Assembly: GCF_000336635.1 (NCBI RefSeq)
Contig: NZ_AOLY01000037.1
Location: 1 to 51,314 of the forward strand
Direction: 5' to 3'
Source: Haloarcula japonica DSM 6131
Lineage (GTDB): Archaea > Halobacteriota > Halobacteria > Halobacteriales > Haloarculaceae
DNA length: 51,314 bases
Shown here: one piece after another, positions 9,320 through 17,541 of the stretch
Numbering within the stretch: position 1 is the stretch's first letter
Layout of the letters: each line of letters begins with the position of its first letter
Notes under the pieces: model-generated
What the model saw: the letters and a program-made list of their open reading frames with translations, nothing else
Databases searched by the model: none
Told to the model about the DNA's origin: nothing
Translations under genes and position numbers: made by a program

Positions 9320-10345
9320 TCACTCAGTCAGTCCCGGCCGCTGTCGCCGTCGCCGCCGTTCTAACACCCGTTGTATTGCCTTGCCTGGTCCGCCGTCGAG
9401 CGGCCACGCCTTCGACCGCCACGCCGGCGGCTCCGGCTCGTAGGACGGGCACTGCCCCCGACACTCCGCCGCTGTCGGCAGACAGTCTTTCGCCGCACAG
9501 TGGGGAAATACGCCAGTCTCGTCGGCGCTGAACTGGAAGTACCTGCAATCAGGGCGCATCGTGTTCGCGTACGCGCGCCAGCCGCGAGCGTACGCCCGCT
9601 CGGCGATAGCGAGCCGCCGCTCTCGCTTCCAGTCGGGGTCCGCGTACTCGAACTGCGCCGCGCTGGTGTCGTCATCCGGCCGGTCCAGAATGCGCGTTCC
9701 CGTCTCGTCGACTGACAGCGACCGCGGCTGCCAGACCGCCTCGGCCGTACCCTTTTCGGGATCGACAGTCAGTACGCCGGCGGCCGCGGGCAGATCGGCC
9801 AACAGAACCGGTTCCACGCGCTCGTCGGTCGCCGCCGTCGCCACCCACACCTCGTCGGCCAGCGACAGCGCGATGTCCCGCTGTAGTTGTGGGACGAGGT
9901 TCCTGGCGGCGCTGGCAGTGAGGTCGGGCTTGTTCTCGATGGCGATGATCCGCCGGAGCCAATTCGGATAGGGACGCACCCGACGGATTTCGATCCGGTT
10001 GCCGCGCTTGCGGGTCTCAATGGCATCACGGTCGGCCGCCTCGTGAATCGACTCCCGGACGTACCGCCACGGGTAGCCCGGGTCGGGGAGTACATCGCGG
10101 TAGTACGTCCAGTCGGCCGGCGCGTTCTGCAGGACGTGCAAGAGGTCTGAGTCGAATGATTCCGCTCCGAACTTCGCTCGCTCGCGGAGCCCGGCCGGGT
10201 CACACTCCAGCACAATCGTGTCCCAGCGGCGGTGTTTCGTTCCGAGCTGTCTGGCGACTAGGACCGCCGCGTCGTCGGCCGGCGACCACGCTCGCTCGAC
10301 CCACTGGCAGACTGCCAGCTCGAAAGCGAACTCGGAGCCGGTCAT
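9320..10345 (-). CDS. DUF5787 family protein
   Basis: The 341-residue protein opens with FAFELAVCQWVERAW and contains a possible nuclease-like core (IVLECD near 43-48; IIAIENKPDLT near 130-140, where Glu-x-Lys resembles a PD-(D/E)xK site). The C-terminal region holds several cysteines and histidines (PHCAAKDC, CRGQCPSY) that could bind metal. The family is haloarchaeal and uncharacterised. The E-N-K motif with upstream acids makes a restriction-fold nuclease plausible. A TATA-like box at 10366-10374 gives an essentially leaderless ATG. Confidence 0.7.
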   Translation of the reverse strand: MTGSEFAFELAVCQWVERAWSPADDAAVLVARQLGTKHRRWDTIVLECDPAGLRERAKFGAESFDSDLLHVLQNAPADWTYYRDVLPDPGYPWRYVRESIHEAADRDAIETRKRGNRIEIRRVRPYPNWLRRIIAIENKPDLTASAARNLVPQLQRDIALSLADEVWVATAATDERVEPVLLADLPAAAGVLTVDPEKGTAEAVWQPRSLSVDETGTRILDRPDDDTSAAQFEYADPDWKRERRLAIAERAYARGWRAYANTMRPDCRYFQFSADETGVFPHCAAKDCLPTAAECRGQCPSYEPEPPAWRSKAWPLDGGPGKAIQRVLERRRRRQRPGLTE

Positions 10346-10499
10346 AGCACTGGTTCGGCTTCGGTCTAAATAAATCCGCTTTCTCCGAGTAAATCAGTCA
10401 CTCCGGCTCATCCTTCGTCATTTGGTTCCGCTTTGGAAGCGATATTACTGAATTTGATATTGAGAGCTAAAGCGAATCGGCTGTGAAAGTGGCTTTCTT

Positions 10500-10514
10500 G
10501 TTAAATAAGTATAC
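10500..10514 (+). promoter_or_regulatory. TATA-like promoter of the DUF5684 gene
   Basis: The AT-rich stretch GTTAAATAAGTATAC lies 27-41 bases before the ATG at 10541, the expected spacing for a leaderless haloarchaeal transcript. The rest of the spacer (10346-10499) is AT-rich and holds the divergent promoter of the DUF5787 gene. Confidence 0.5.
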
Positions 10515-10540
10515 AAAGAATTTATTCCATATGGGTCGAG

Positions 10541-10993
10541 ATGAGTGAGTGCATGTCAGTACTCAGTAGTTCGATTGATAGTGTCGGAACAGCGTTACTC
10601 CAGTCTGGCGGTGGTGGTACTGCCGCCGGAATTTTTGGAGGTCTTTTCTTCATAGTTCTCGCTCTGCTCGCGTTCGGTGCCTTCATCGCATATATTGCAG
10701 GAATGTGGAAAGTCTTCGAGAAAGCCGGACAACCGGGCTGGGGATCATTCGTCCCGATATTAAATATCCTCTACATGTTGGATATCGCCGACAGGGAAAC
10801 TTGGTGGATCATTCTGTTTTTCATCCCATTCATCAACGCACTTGTGTTTATTGTAATCAATATTGATATTGCGAAGAACTTCGGAAAAGGACCCGGATAC
10901 GGACTCGCGATGTGGCTCCTCCCGTTCGTGTTTTGGCCACTGCTCGGGTTCGGTGACGAGTCATACGTTGGCGACACCTCTCCCGGCGTATAA
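10541..10993 (+). CDS. DUF5684 family membrane protein
   Basis: The 150-residue protein has about four hydrophobic segments (35-58, 68-85, 86-108, 115-132). The diagnostic stretches are MWKVFEKAGQPGWGSFVPI and DIAKNFGKGPGYGL, ending near LLGFGDESY. These match the DUF5684 family, small integral membrane proteins common in bacteria and archaea with no assigned role. An internal ATG at 10553 is an alternative start. Codon use is more AT-rich than its neighbours. Confidence 0.8.
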   Translation: MSECMSVLSSSIDSVGTALLQSGGGGTAAGIFGGLFFIVLALLAFGAFIAYIAGMWKVFEKAGQPGWGSFVPILNILYMLDIADRETWWIILFFIPFINALVFIVINIDIAKNFGKGPGYGLAMWLLPFVFWPLLGFGDESYVGDTSPGV

Positions 10994-11088
10994 CTCAGAA
11001 CAGAACTCACTTCATTCAGTATTGGCCCTGGGACACAGTCCTGCTGCTCATAATTTCACTGAGCAGCCGCTATCGACCGCGACTGGCT

Positions 11089-11520
11089 CTACTCCTCGTC
11101 CGCTTCTCGCTCGTCGAGGAACTCGTGTGCCTGTTCGAGTATCTCGCGGGGGCCATCCTGTGTGACTGTGTTGATGGCCTGCTCGTAGTCGCGCCACTGC
11201 AGGTCGCGGTGTTCTGTGGACAGTTCGGCTGACGCTTCGAACGACTTCGCGACGAACAGGTGGACCGTCTTGTGGATGGTGTTGCCGTTCGCCTCGAACA
11301 CGTAGTCGTAATCTTCGCGGAACCCGTCTAAAAGCCGGAAATCGCCGATACCGGCCTCCTCTTTCACTTCGCGTATGGCGGTCTGCTGGAGCTCTTCCTC
11401 GCCCTCGACGCCGCCCTTGGGGAACTCCCAATCGCCGGGTCGGCTCTTGAGCAGGAGGTACTCCCGCCGGCCACGCGTATCGCGAAAGAGGATGGCTCCC
11501 GCGCTCGTGGCCTCTATCAT
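11089..11520 (-). CDS. NUDIX hydrolase, diadenosine tetraphosphatase-like
   Basis: A 143-residue NUDIX protein with a complete Nudix box (GGVEGEEELQQTAIREVKEEAGI) at about 36-58 and a preceding WEFPKG motif. The Ap4A hydrolase-like group (bis(5'-nucleosyl)-tetraphosphatase) best fits the length and the WEFPKGG element. All catalytic glutamates are present. It is a single gene with a divergent neighbour. Confidence 0.88.
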   Translation of the reverse strand: MIEATSAGAILFRDTRGRREYLLLKSRPGDWEFPKGGVEGEEELQQTAIREVKEEAGIGDFRLLDGFREDYDYVFEANGNTIHKTVHLFVAKSFEASAELSTEHRDLQWRDYEQAINTVTQDGPREILEQAHEFLDEREADEE

Positions 11521-11615
11521 TATCGGATTTTATGACACCGCTACTTAAGAGAATATCGGAGACAAAACGGAAACAGATGGCCTTTTGTCACTCGCGGCTG
11601 AGTGTTCGTCTACAG

Positions 11616-11948
11616 ATGCCCTTTGTCACGACGCTTACCTTCACCAGTGGGGACCGACATCGGCTTGAGGACATTGTCACAGAAATCAAAGACGGCGCCG
11701 AGCAGAAGGGGGTCGAACTCAAGGGCCCGCATCCGAAGCAACCACAGGAACTGCGGATTCCACAGTCGAAAACGCTGGGACCCAGCGGTGGCCGCTTCGA
11801 GTCTTGGACCCACACCGTCTACACCCGGACGATAGAAATCGTCGGGTACGAGGAGTTCGCCCGGAACGTTACCCAGCGGACCTTCCCGAACGCCATCCAC
11901 GTCGAGGCCGGCGTCGAACAGCGGACACAGGTCGGCAGCGGGTCGTAG
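11616..11948 (+). CDS. Ribosomal protein uS10-like paralogue
   Basis: A 110-residue protein with the uS10 fold: N-terminal strand (FVTTLTFTSGDRHRLEDIV), the basic-proline loop (KGPHPKQPQELRIP) and a C-terminal strand (TIEIVGYEEFARNV). Canonical archaeal uS10 is about 102 residues and normally sits with EF-1-alpha; this copy stands alone, so it is more likely a paralogue than the main ribosomal gene. The ATG at 11616 is chosen because the S10-like region starts there. Confidence 0.75.
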   Translation: MPFVTTLTFTSGDRHRLEDIVTEIKDGAEQKGVELKGPHPKQPQELRIPQSKTLGPSGGRFESWTHTVYTRTIEIVGYEEFARNVTQRTFPNAIHVEAGVEQRTQVGSGS

Positions 11949-11972
11949 GGCCGTCGTCCGCTCCTGTGAGTT

Positions 11973-11980
11973 CTTATAAG
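11973..11980 (+). promoter_or_regulatory. TATA box of the M20 amidohydrolase gene
   Basis: CTTATAAG lies 24-31 bases before the ATG at 12004. The spacing predicts a leaderless mRNA and supports that ATG. Confidence 0.55.
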
Positions 11981-12003
11981 TAACTGTGACCCGTTTCGCC
12001 GGC

Positions 12004-13275
12004 ATGAACGAAGCCCAGCAGGAGCGGCTCAGGTCCGTCCGGCGTGACCTGCACAGCTATCCCGAGCCCGCCTGGCGGGAGTTCTACACCACCAGTCGTA
12101 TCGTTGACGAAATAGAGCGTATCGGCGTCGACCAGTTATACCTCGGCCGAGATGTCGTTGACGGCGACGCGCGGATGGCAGTCCCGGATGACGATGAACT
12201 CGAAGAGTGGCGGGCGAAGGCCGACGAAGCCGGTGCCCGCGAGGATGTTCTGGAGGCCGCCGCCGGTGGCTTCACCGGCGCAATGGCCGTTCTCGAACAG
12301 GGTGAGGGCCCGACAGTCGCCCTCCGGGTCGACATCGATGCACTGCCGATTACGGAGTCAAACAGCGTGGCGCACACCCCGGCGGCCGAGGAGTTCCGCT
12401 CAACGAATGAAGGGTACATGCACGCCTGCGGCCACGACGCCCACGCGACGATTGGCCTTGGCGTACTGGAGGCAGTGAAAGAGAGCGATTTCCGCGGAAC
12501 GTTCAAAGTCGTCTTCCAACCGGCCGAAGAGGTCATCGGCGGCGGGAAGGCCGTCGCCGAAAGCGGTCATCTGGACGACGTGGACCACCTGCTGGCGATA
12601 CACATCGGTCTCGACCATCCGACCGGAGAGATCGTCGCTGGCGTCGGCGGCTTCCTCGCCGTTCGACAGTTCCAGGCGACGTTCACCGGTGAGACAGCAC
12701 ACGCGGGCGGGCATCCGGCACAGGGACGGGACGCTGTGCAGGCCCTTGCGACCGCTGTACAGAACCTCCATGCGATTCGCCGGCACGGCGACGGCGCAAC
12801 ACGTGTCAACGCTGGGGTTGTTGAGGGCGGTACAGCGACGAATATCGTCCCCGGAGAGGCGACGCTAGAAGGAGAGGTCCGCGGCGAAACGACCCCGCTC
12901 AAGGAATACATGAGCGAGCGAGCGGACACCGTCATGTCATCCGCGGCCGAGATGCACGACTGCGAGGTCGCTATCGAGACGACGGCAGAAGCGCCGAGTG
13001 CGATGAGCGACGACGCGCTCGCGGATGTAGTGTACGACGCGGCAGACTCGGTTCCCGGTGTCACCAGCCGTCTCCGGACTGATGACCTCGGTGGCAGTGA
13101 GGACGCGACGTACCTGATGGACCGCGTCCAAGATCACGGCGGGACGGCGACGTTCGTTGGTATCGGGACCGATCACCCCGGCGGCCACCACACACCGGCC
13201 TTCGATGTCGATGCGGATTCGCTGGCCATCGGTGTCGATGTCGTCAGCGAAGCGATCCGCCGACTGAGCAAGTGA
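12004..13275 (+). CDS. M20-family amidohydrolase (AbgA/IAA-amino acid hydrolase type)
   Basis: The 423-residue enzyme has the M20 metal-binding set: VDIDALPI near 106, HACGHDAH near 139-146, FQPAEEVIGGG near 173 and the late GTDHPGGHHTPAFD. A lid dimerisation domain lies between about 215 and 330. M20D enzymes remove acyl or aminobenzoyl groups from amino acids. A hydrophilic insert (DDDELEEWRAKADEAGA) before the catalytic domain is typical of the AbgA-like group. Cytosolic, probably two metal ions. Confidence 0.88.
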   Translation: MNEAQQERLRSVRRDLHSYPEPAWREFYTTSRIVDEIERIGVDQLYLGRDVVDGDARMAVPDDDELEEWRAKADEAGAREDVLEAAAGGFTGAMAVLEQGEGPTVALRVDIDALPITESNSVAHTPAAEEFRSTNEGYMHACGHDAHATIGLGVLEAVKESDFRGTFKVVFQPAEEVIGGGKAVAESGHLDDVDHLLAIHIGLDHPTGEIVAGVGGFLAVRQFQATFTGETAHAGGHPAQGRDAVQALATAVQNLHAIRRHGDGATRVNAGVVEGGTATNIVPGEATLEGEVRGETTPLKEYMSERADTVMSSAAEMHDCEVAIETTAEAPSAMSDDALADVVYDAADSVPGVTSRLRTDDLGGSEDATYLMDRVQDHGGTATFVGIGTDHPGGHHTPAFDVDADSLAIGVDVVSEAIRRLSK

Positions 13276-13280
13276 GTACG

Positions 13281-13733
13281 CTACGGCGCTTCCCAGCTGG
13301 CAAGCTGAATTGATTTGCCGCTATCCGGCGACTTCCAGTTCAGCGTGACCGTGGCGTCAGAAAGGTCCGACGCCCCGGAAAACGTCACCTGCGACCCGGC
13401 CGTGATTTTTGAACTGTCCGCCAACGTACCGTCGATGCTCGTGAAATCGTGCTGTCCGTTGGCACCTGAAGCCCCGCTAACGGTAATGTACAGATGTCCG
13501 GCCTGAACCGAGTCACCGCTCCGGTGTTCGATTGTCAGGCTATCGGGACTCCCAGCATCGTAATCGAACGAGAACGCCGCCTGTGGTGCGTTCTGGCCGA
13601 GATTTCCGGAACCGAAATCGAGGAAGAACGTCGCTGCTGTCGCCGCCAACAGGACCGTTATTGCAACCATTAGTATGACACCCACAACTGGTGAGACTGC
13701 ACTATCGTCGGATTGGAATCTGCGTACTAGCAT
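13281..13733 (-). CDS. Type IV pilin (haloarchaeal PilA-like)
   Basis: The 150-residue protein begins with a short charged leader, then the class III signal motif DDSAVSPVVGVILMVAITVLL. Cleavage by a PibD-type peptidase before the hydrophobic helix is expected. The rest is a beta-rich, Ser/Gly/Asp-rich extracellular domain. Such pilins mediate adhesion and biofilm formation. It is a lone pilin gene with no assembly genes nearby. The spacer upstream (13734-13974) is AT-rich, with a perfect TGATATCA palindrome at 13819-13826. Confidence 0.9.
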   Translation of the reverse strand: MLVRRFQSDDSAVSPVVGVILMVAITVLLAATAATFFLDFGSGNLGQNAPQAAFSFDYDAGSPDSLTIEHRSGDSVQAGHLYITVSGASGANGQHDFTSIDGTLADSSKITAGSQVTFSGASDLSDATVTLNWKSPDSGKSIQLASWEAP

Positions 13734-13974
13734 GATTGACCCCCACTCGGGCGACGGTCGACACGCTGTCTCCGTCTCGGTGACCCCCCGGTCGACCGAC
13801 CCCTGAGCGACTTCATTTTGATATCATGTTATCGAATAATAAAACTTGTCGTTCAAAAGTATAGTTTATATTTTACTCAACTACTATCCAGATCGCATTC
13901 AAAACGCTATATTCCTTTTAGCAAGCCTATGCCAGAAGATCAGAATCAACGGAAAAACGAAAGGAGCCGCCGAG

Positions 13975-15393
13975 TCAGTACTTGGGCTCTGCGCCAGTGA
14001 CTTCGTAGATATCGTCCATAATCGAGTCGCGCTCGCGTTGCCAAGACTCGAAGCCAGAACGGTCGCTGGGGTAGGATTCGTAATGGTCCAGCAGCCGGTC
14101 GGCGGCCTTCTTTGTCTGGTAGAGATCTCGGATCGTCCCGAGGTGGCCGATGCTCTTGACGGCCATCTTGAGTTTGAGCCCGAGCCCGATGCTGGTCGAG
14201 CCGCCGTACAGCGCCTCGGCGAGCTTCTCGCCGGGCAGCGCGGCCAGCAGCGCCATCAGGTCGTCGACATCGTAGGCGGTAGTGAAGATGTTGTACACGT
14301 CAAGCGCAGCGTACCGGGCTCCGAAATGGTCCATCACGCGCTCGTTGTACTCCCAGAGCGCGGCTTCGTCGTCCGCTCGGCCGGACTCGATAGCCTCGAT
14401 AGCCTGTTCAGCGGCGTAGGTTCCGGCATAGGCCGCACCGGCGATACCCCCGCCGGTCGTCGGATTGACGTGTCCGGCAGCGTCACCGACGGCCATGAAC
14501 CCGGGCGCAACGGCGGAGTCGTACGGCCGACGCGTCGGCAGCGCAGCGCCGAGTTTGTCCTGTACCTCCGCACCCTCGAACTCGCTTCGGCCCTGAAGGT
14601 CGCGTTTGAGGTCGTCGACCAGTTCCATCGGCTCCTCGTTCATCTGGAAGCCGAGACCGGCGTTGATCTCCGTGTCCGTGCGCGGGAAGTACCAGAGGTA
14701 GCCCGCTGAGCGCTCGGTCGGCTTGAACACGAGCGCGTCGTCCCACTCGACCGGCTCGTCTACCTCGATAATCTCCCGGTACGCCGAGCAGAACTGCGAG
14801 TACTGGACGTTCGTATCGAAGGTCGCGTCTTCGAGGTCGGTCTTGTCCTGCAGGATCGAGAGCGCCCCGGCCCCGTCGATGACCATGTCACCTTCGTATG
14901 TGACAGGGTCGCCCTTCCGCATGGCTTTCACGCCGGTCACACACCCGCTGTCGTCCTGCAGCACGTCCTGAACCACCGTGTCGTAGTGGAACTCTACACC
15001 GCTATCGTTTGCACCGTCGATGAGACAGCGGCCGTACTCCCAGCGGTCGATGACGGCGAGTTCGCCCGGGACGGGGATTTCGAGGACGGTGTCCTCCTGC
15101 GGTATCTCGAAGCGCCCGTGGTCGACGCCCGTGTTCGTAAAGGCCGGTTCGAGCTGGGACTTCGGAATCGCCTCGGGGAAGTCGCTAGCCCCCTTCAGCG
15201 CGTCGCCGCAGGCGATGTGGCCGGCTTCGGTCTCGTCCTTTCGCTCTACGACGACGACGTCGTAGCCCGCGTCCGCAACGGTCGCGGCGGCGTAACAGCC
15301 GGATGTCCCGGCCCCGACGACGACAACGTCCACGGAAACGGTCCGTGCCGTCGCCGACGCTCGGCCGGCGTTGCCGTCCTGGTGTGTGGTCAT
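13975..15393 (-). CDS. Geranylgeranyl reductase family FAD enzyme
   Basis: The 472-residue flavoprotein has an N-terminal Rossmann GxGxxG (VVVGAGTSGCYAAA near 26-39) followed by VVVVERKDE and the second FAD motif FMAVGDAAGHVNPTTGGGI. It matches digeranylgeranylglycerophospholipid reductases, which saturate the isoprenoid chains of archaeal lipids. The C-terminus (DVYNIFTTAYDVDDLMALL) is helical and may bind the membrane. It is divergent from a 2Fe-2S ferredoxin gene, a likely electron donor. The ATG at 15393 lies 26-34 bases after a TATA-like box, supporting this start over an upstream one. Confidence 0.88.
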   Translation of the reverse strand: MTTHQDGNAGRASATARTVSVDVVVVGAGTSGCYAAATVADAGYDVVVVERKDETEAGHIACGDALKGASDFPEAIPKSQLEPAFTNTGVDHGRFEIPQEDTVLEIPVPGELAVIDRWEYGRCLIDGANDSGVEFHYDTVVQDVLQDDSGCVTGVKAMRKGDPVTYEGDMVIDGAGALSILQDKTDLEDATFDTNVQYSQFCSAYREIIEVDEPVEWDDALVFKPTERSAGYLWYFPRTDTEINAGLGFQMNEEPMELVDDLKRDLQGRSEFEGAEVQDKLGAALPTRRPYDSAVAPGFMAVGDAAGHVNPTTGGGIAGAAYAGTYAAEQAIEAIESGRADDEAALWEYNERVMDHFGARYAALDVYNIFTTAYDVDDLMALLAALPGEKLAEALYGGSTSIGLGLKLKMAVKSIGHLGTIRDLYQTKKAADRLLDHYESYPSDRSGFESWQRERDSIMDDIYEVTGAEPKY

Positions 15394-15418
15394 GCACTCC
15401 CGTCCTGCCCGGAGAGAG

Positions 15419-15427
15419 AAAATTATT
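15419..15427 (-). promoter_or_regulatory. TATA-like box of the geranylgeranyl reductase gene
   Basis: AATAATTTT on the minus strand lies 26-34 bases before the ATG at 15393, ideal spacing for a leaderless transcript. The remaining spacer to 15577 serves the divergent ferredoxin gene. Confidence 0.5.
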
Positions 15428-15576
15428 CCGCTACGGGTTTCAGACGGACTGCTGGAACTATTTCTGCGATGCACAGTCGACTACGGGTGCTTTATGTGGC
15501 ATTGATGTACAGCGGTCCGTCTCACACCGGACAGCGGTGATAAAGAGTTTTGCTGGGGGGTATCAAATGGCCGAGC

Positions 15577-15909
15577 ATGACCGAGCATACGGTGACCTTT
15601 GTGGGGACGGGCGAGGAGATTACGGTCTCCGAGAAGGAGACGATTCTCTCGCGGTGTATCGAGGAGGGCATCGCTCAGGAGTACTCCTGCCGCGTGGGGA
15701 TGTGTCTGGCCTGTTCGGCGGAAATCGTCGAGGGGTCGGTCACGCAGCCTGCCGCCCGTGGATTGACCGACCGGGAACGGGAGAATTACGCACTGACCTG
15801 CATGGCGCGCCCGCAGTCGGACCTGAAACTCGACCGCGGGAAGTACCCGCCCAGTATTGAAGCGGATGTCGACCTGGAGGACGGCGACCTCACACCTGCG
15901 GACGACTAG
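15577..15909 (+). CDS. 2Fe-2S ferredoxin, plant type
   Basis: The 110-residue protein has the cluster pattern C-x4-C-x2-C (SCRVGMCLAC near 36-45) and the final cysteine in LTCMARP near 76. The C-terminal tail is acidic, as in halophilic ferredoxins. It carries electrons; the divergent geranylgeranyl reductase is a plausible acceptor, because reduced ferredoxin supports that enzyme in some methanogens. The ATG at 15577 starts directly at the conserved beta-strand. Confidence 0.88.
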   Translation: MTEHTVTFVGTGEEITVSEKETILSRCIEEGIAQEYSCRVGMCLACSAEIVEGSVTQPAARGLTDRERENYALTCMARPQSDLKLDRGKYPPSIEADVDLEDGDLTPADD

Positions 15910-15970
15910 TAGGCACTGAATACCATTAGCATATGGCCTGCTAGAAGGTCTGTAAATACCTTTAACATAC

Positions 15971-16030
15971 GCCTGATATATTGCCTGATATAGAGCGGGG
16001 AAACTGCGAATGAAGGACAGGTCATATAAG
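15971..16030 (+). promoter_or_regulatory. Tandem GCCTGATATA repeats and TATA box before DUF7110 gene
   Basis: GCCTGATATA occurs twice, at 15971-15980 and 15983-15992, a 12-base period. A TATA box CATATAAG follows at 16023-16030. Initiation about 26 bases downstream falls on the in-frame GTG at 16051, while the conserved protein starts at the ATG at 16105. Confidence 0.4.
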
Positions 16031-16104
16031 CAAGTGGCCCCTAAGGAGTAGTGACTACAGCGTCAGCGGACGGCCTTCGACGACTGACACACGCTTCCCC
16101 AACC

Positions 16105-16707
16105 ATGACCAGCCGCGTATACAGACTTCACTCGACACTCGAACTGCCACTGGAAGACGCCTACGATTTCTTCGAGGATCCGGACCTTCCACCTGAAATC
16201 GCTGACATCGACATCACCCGTCGAAATAATACGCTCATTGTCAGTGCCGTCGCCAAGGACGACTCCATGAGCAAGTACACCCCGACGGCCCAGCTCAAGG
16301 CCAGCGTCACGGAGAACCGGGTGTACGAGGAAGACCCCGACGAGATGGGTCCGCCTGGGGCCGCGAGTACCGGAAGCTCCGGCGGTGGCCCCCAGTGGGG
16401 CGCACTCGAAGAGGAAGAAGAAGAGATCGAGTCTGAACTCGTCGAGTACGCCTGTTTCAAGGGCGACCGCGAGACCGTTCTCCAGAACACTGCGCTCCAG
16501 TACGCGATGTTCGAGGTCCTGTGTGACGTCGCGAAAGTCGCAGAGAAGGGAACGCTGACGGCAATTGCGGCGGTCGACGAGGAACTCAAAGCTGTCCGCA
16601 TCGTCGATGGGGAAGAGCGGCCCGCCGCGATCAACGTTGCAGAGGAACCCCGCGACGGCGAGGAAGAAGAGGGCGTCAACTGGCGCGACAACGAGTTCAT
16701 CTCGTAA
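16105..16707 (+). CDS. Conserved haloarchaeal protein (DUF7110-like)
   Basis: A 200-residue acidic protein with a conserved N-terminus (MTSRVYRLHSTLELPLEDAY), a Gly/Pro-rich loop and a Glu-run (EEEEEEIESELVEYACFKGDRE) in the middle, and helices near the C-terminus. It matches from memory a conserved halobacterial family (DUF7110) of unknown role. A GTG at 16051 would add 18 residues and coincides with the predicted transcription start, so the true start is uncertain. Confidence 0.7.
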   Translation: MTSRVYRLHSTLELPLEDAYDFFEDPDLPPEIADIDITRRNNTLIVSAVAKDDSMSKYTPTAQLKASVTENRVYEEDPDEMGPPGAASTGSSGGGPQWGALEEEEEEIESELVEYACFKGDRETVLQNTALQYAMFEVLCDVAKVAEKGTLTAIAAVDEELKAVRIVDGEERPAAINVAEEPRDGEEEEGVNWRDNEFIS

Positions 16708-16787
16708 CGCGGCCCGCGTAGCGTCCAGTCACGGATTCCGTTTTGTCGAGCCGTAGCTCCCCACTGTATAGCAGATGGCCTAAATCG

Positions 16788-17405
16788 CTACGCTGGCGTG
16801 ATACCTGAGAGATCGGCGTCGGTAAATCGTGACGCGATTTCGATGGTGAGGTTCGCTTCGATGTAGGCAGCAATCACGATGAGCACGGCGGCCGTCGCAA
16901 GTAGCCATCCGGCTTCCCGCATATCCTGCCCAGTGACCAGTTCCTTCGTACGGCCGCGGATATACTGTATCGTGCGCCATCCGAACCGCAGTCCAACGGC
17001 GGCGACGATGAGCAGTGCGGGGATCTCGATAAGCCCGTGTGGGACGATGAGCGCGGCGACGACGACAGGCGAGACCTGCTTGAGCGCGATACCGACGACA
17101 ACCCCGATGAGCAGTCCGTTCAAGACGAGCGACAGAACCGTCATTGAACCGAGCGAAATCGCACCGAGCGACATCACGAGCAACGCACCGAGGTTGTTAA
17201 CGGTCAGCGAGAGGGTCGTTAGCTCAGCCGGCATAAAGGGATTCTCGCCGGTCGTTCCGGGGTTCTGAAGCCACTCGGCGGGTATCTGGCTGCCGAGTCC
17301 GTAGCCGAGCAATCCACTGACGATCAGGATCAGCGCGGCTACAGGGACATAGCGCAACAGCCAGCGGTGAAAGAGGCGGGCCGGGAGGGTTGGGCGGTCG
17401 TCCAT
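16788..17405 (-). CDS. SpoIIM/DUF95-type membrane protein
   Basis: The 205-residue protein has five to six hydrophobic helices. The stretches LTLSVNNLGALL-like segment near 75-85 (LSLTVNNLGALLVM) and PHGLIEIPALLI are diagnostic of stage II sporulation protein M-like membrane proteins. In non-sporulating archaea the role is unknown; related proteins sit beside RDD or MoxR genes, which are not seen here. The ATG at 17405 avoids an Arg/Cys-rich upstream extension. Confidence 0.85.
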   Translation of the reverse strand: MDDRPTLPARLFHRWLLRYVPVAALILIVSGLLGYGLGSQIPAEWLQNPGTTGENPFMPAELTTLSLTVNNLGALLVMSLGAISLGSMTVLSLVLNGLLIGVVVGIALKQVSPVVVAALIVPHGLIEIPALLIVAAVGLRFGWRTIQYIRGRTKELVTGQDMREAGWLLATAAVLIVIAAYIEANLTIEIASRFTDADLSGITPA

Positions 17406-17541
17406 ACCACACCTTCCGCGGCGGCAACAAAAAACCCGAGTGCCCGGAACGGGGACGGCCGCCATTTTATTTGCCACCGCCTCACACACCTGTCGACCAT
17501 CCAAAAAGTACTTGGCACTCGTAATTATATCTCATTACACT

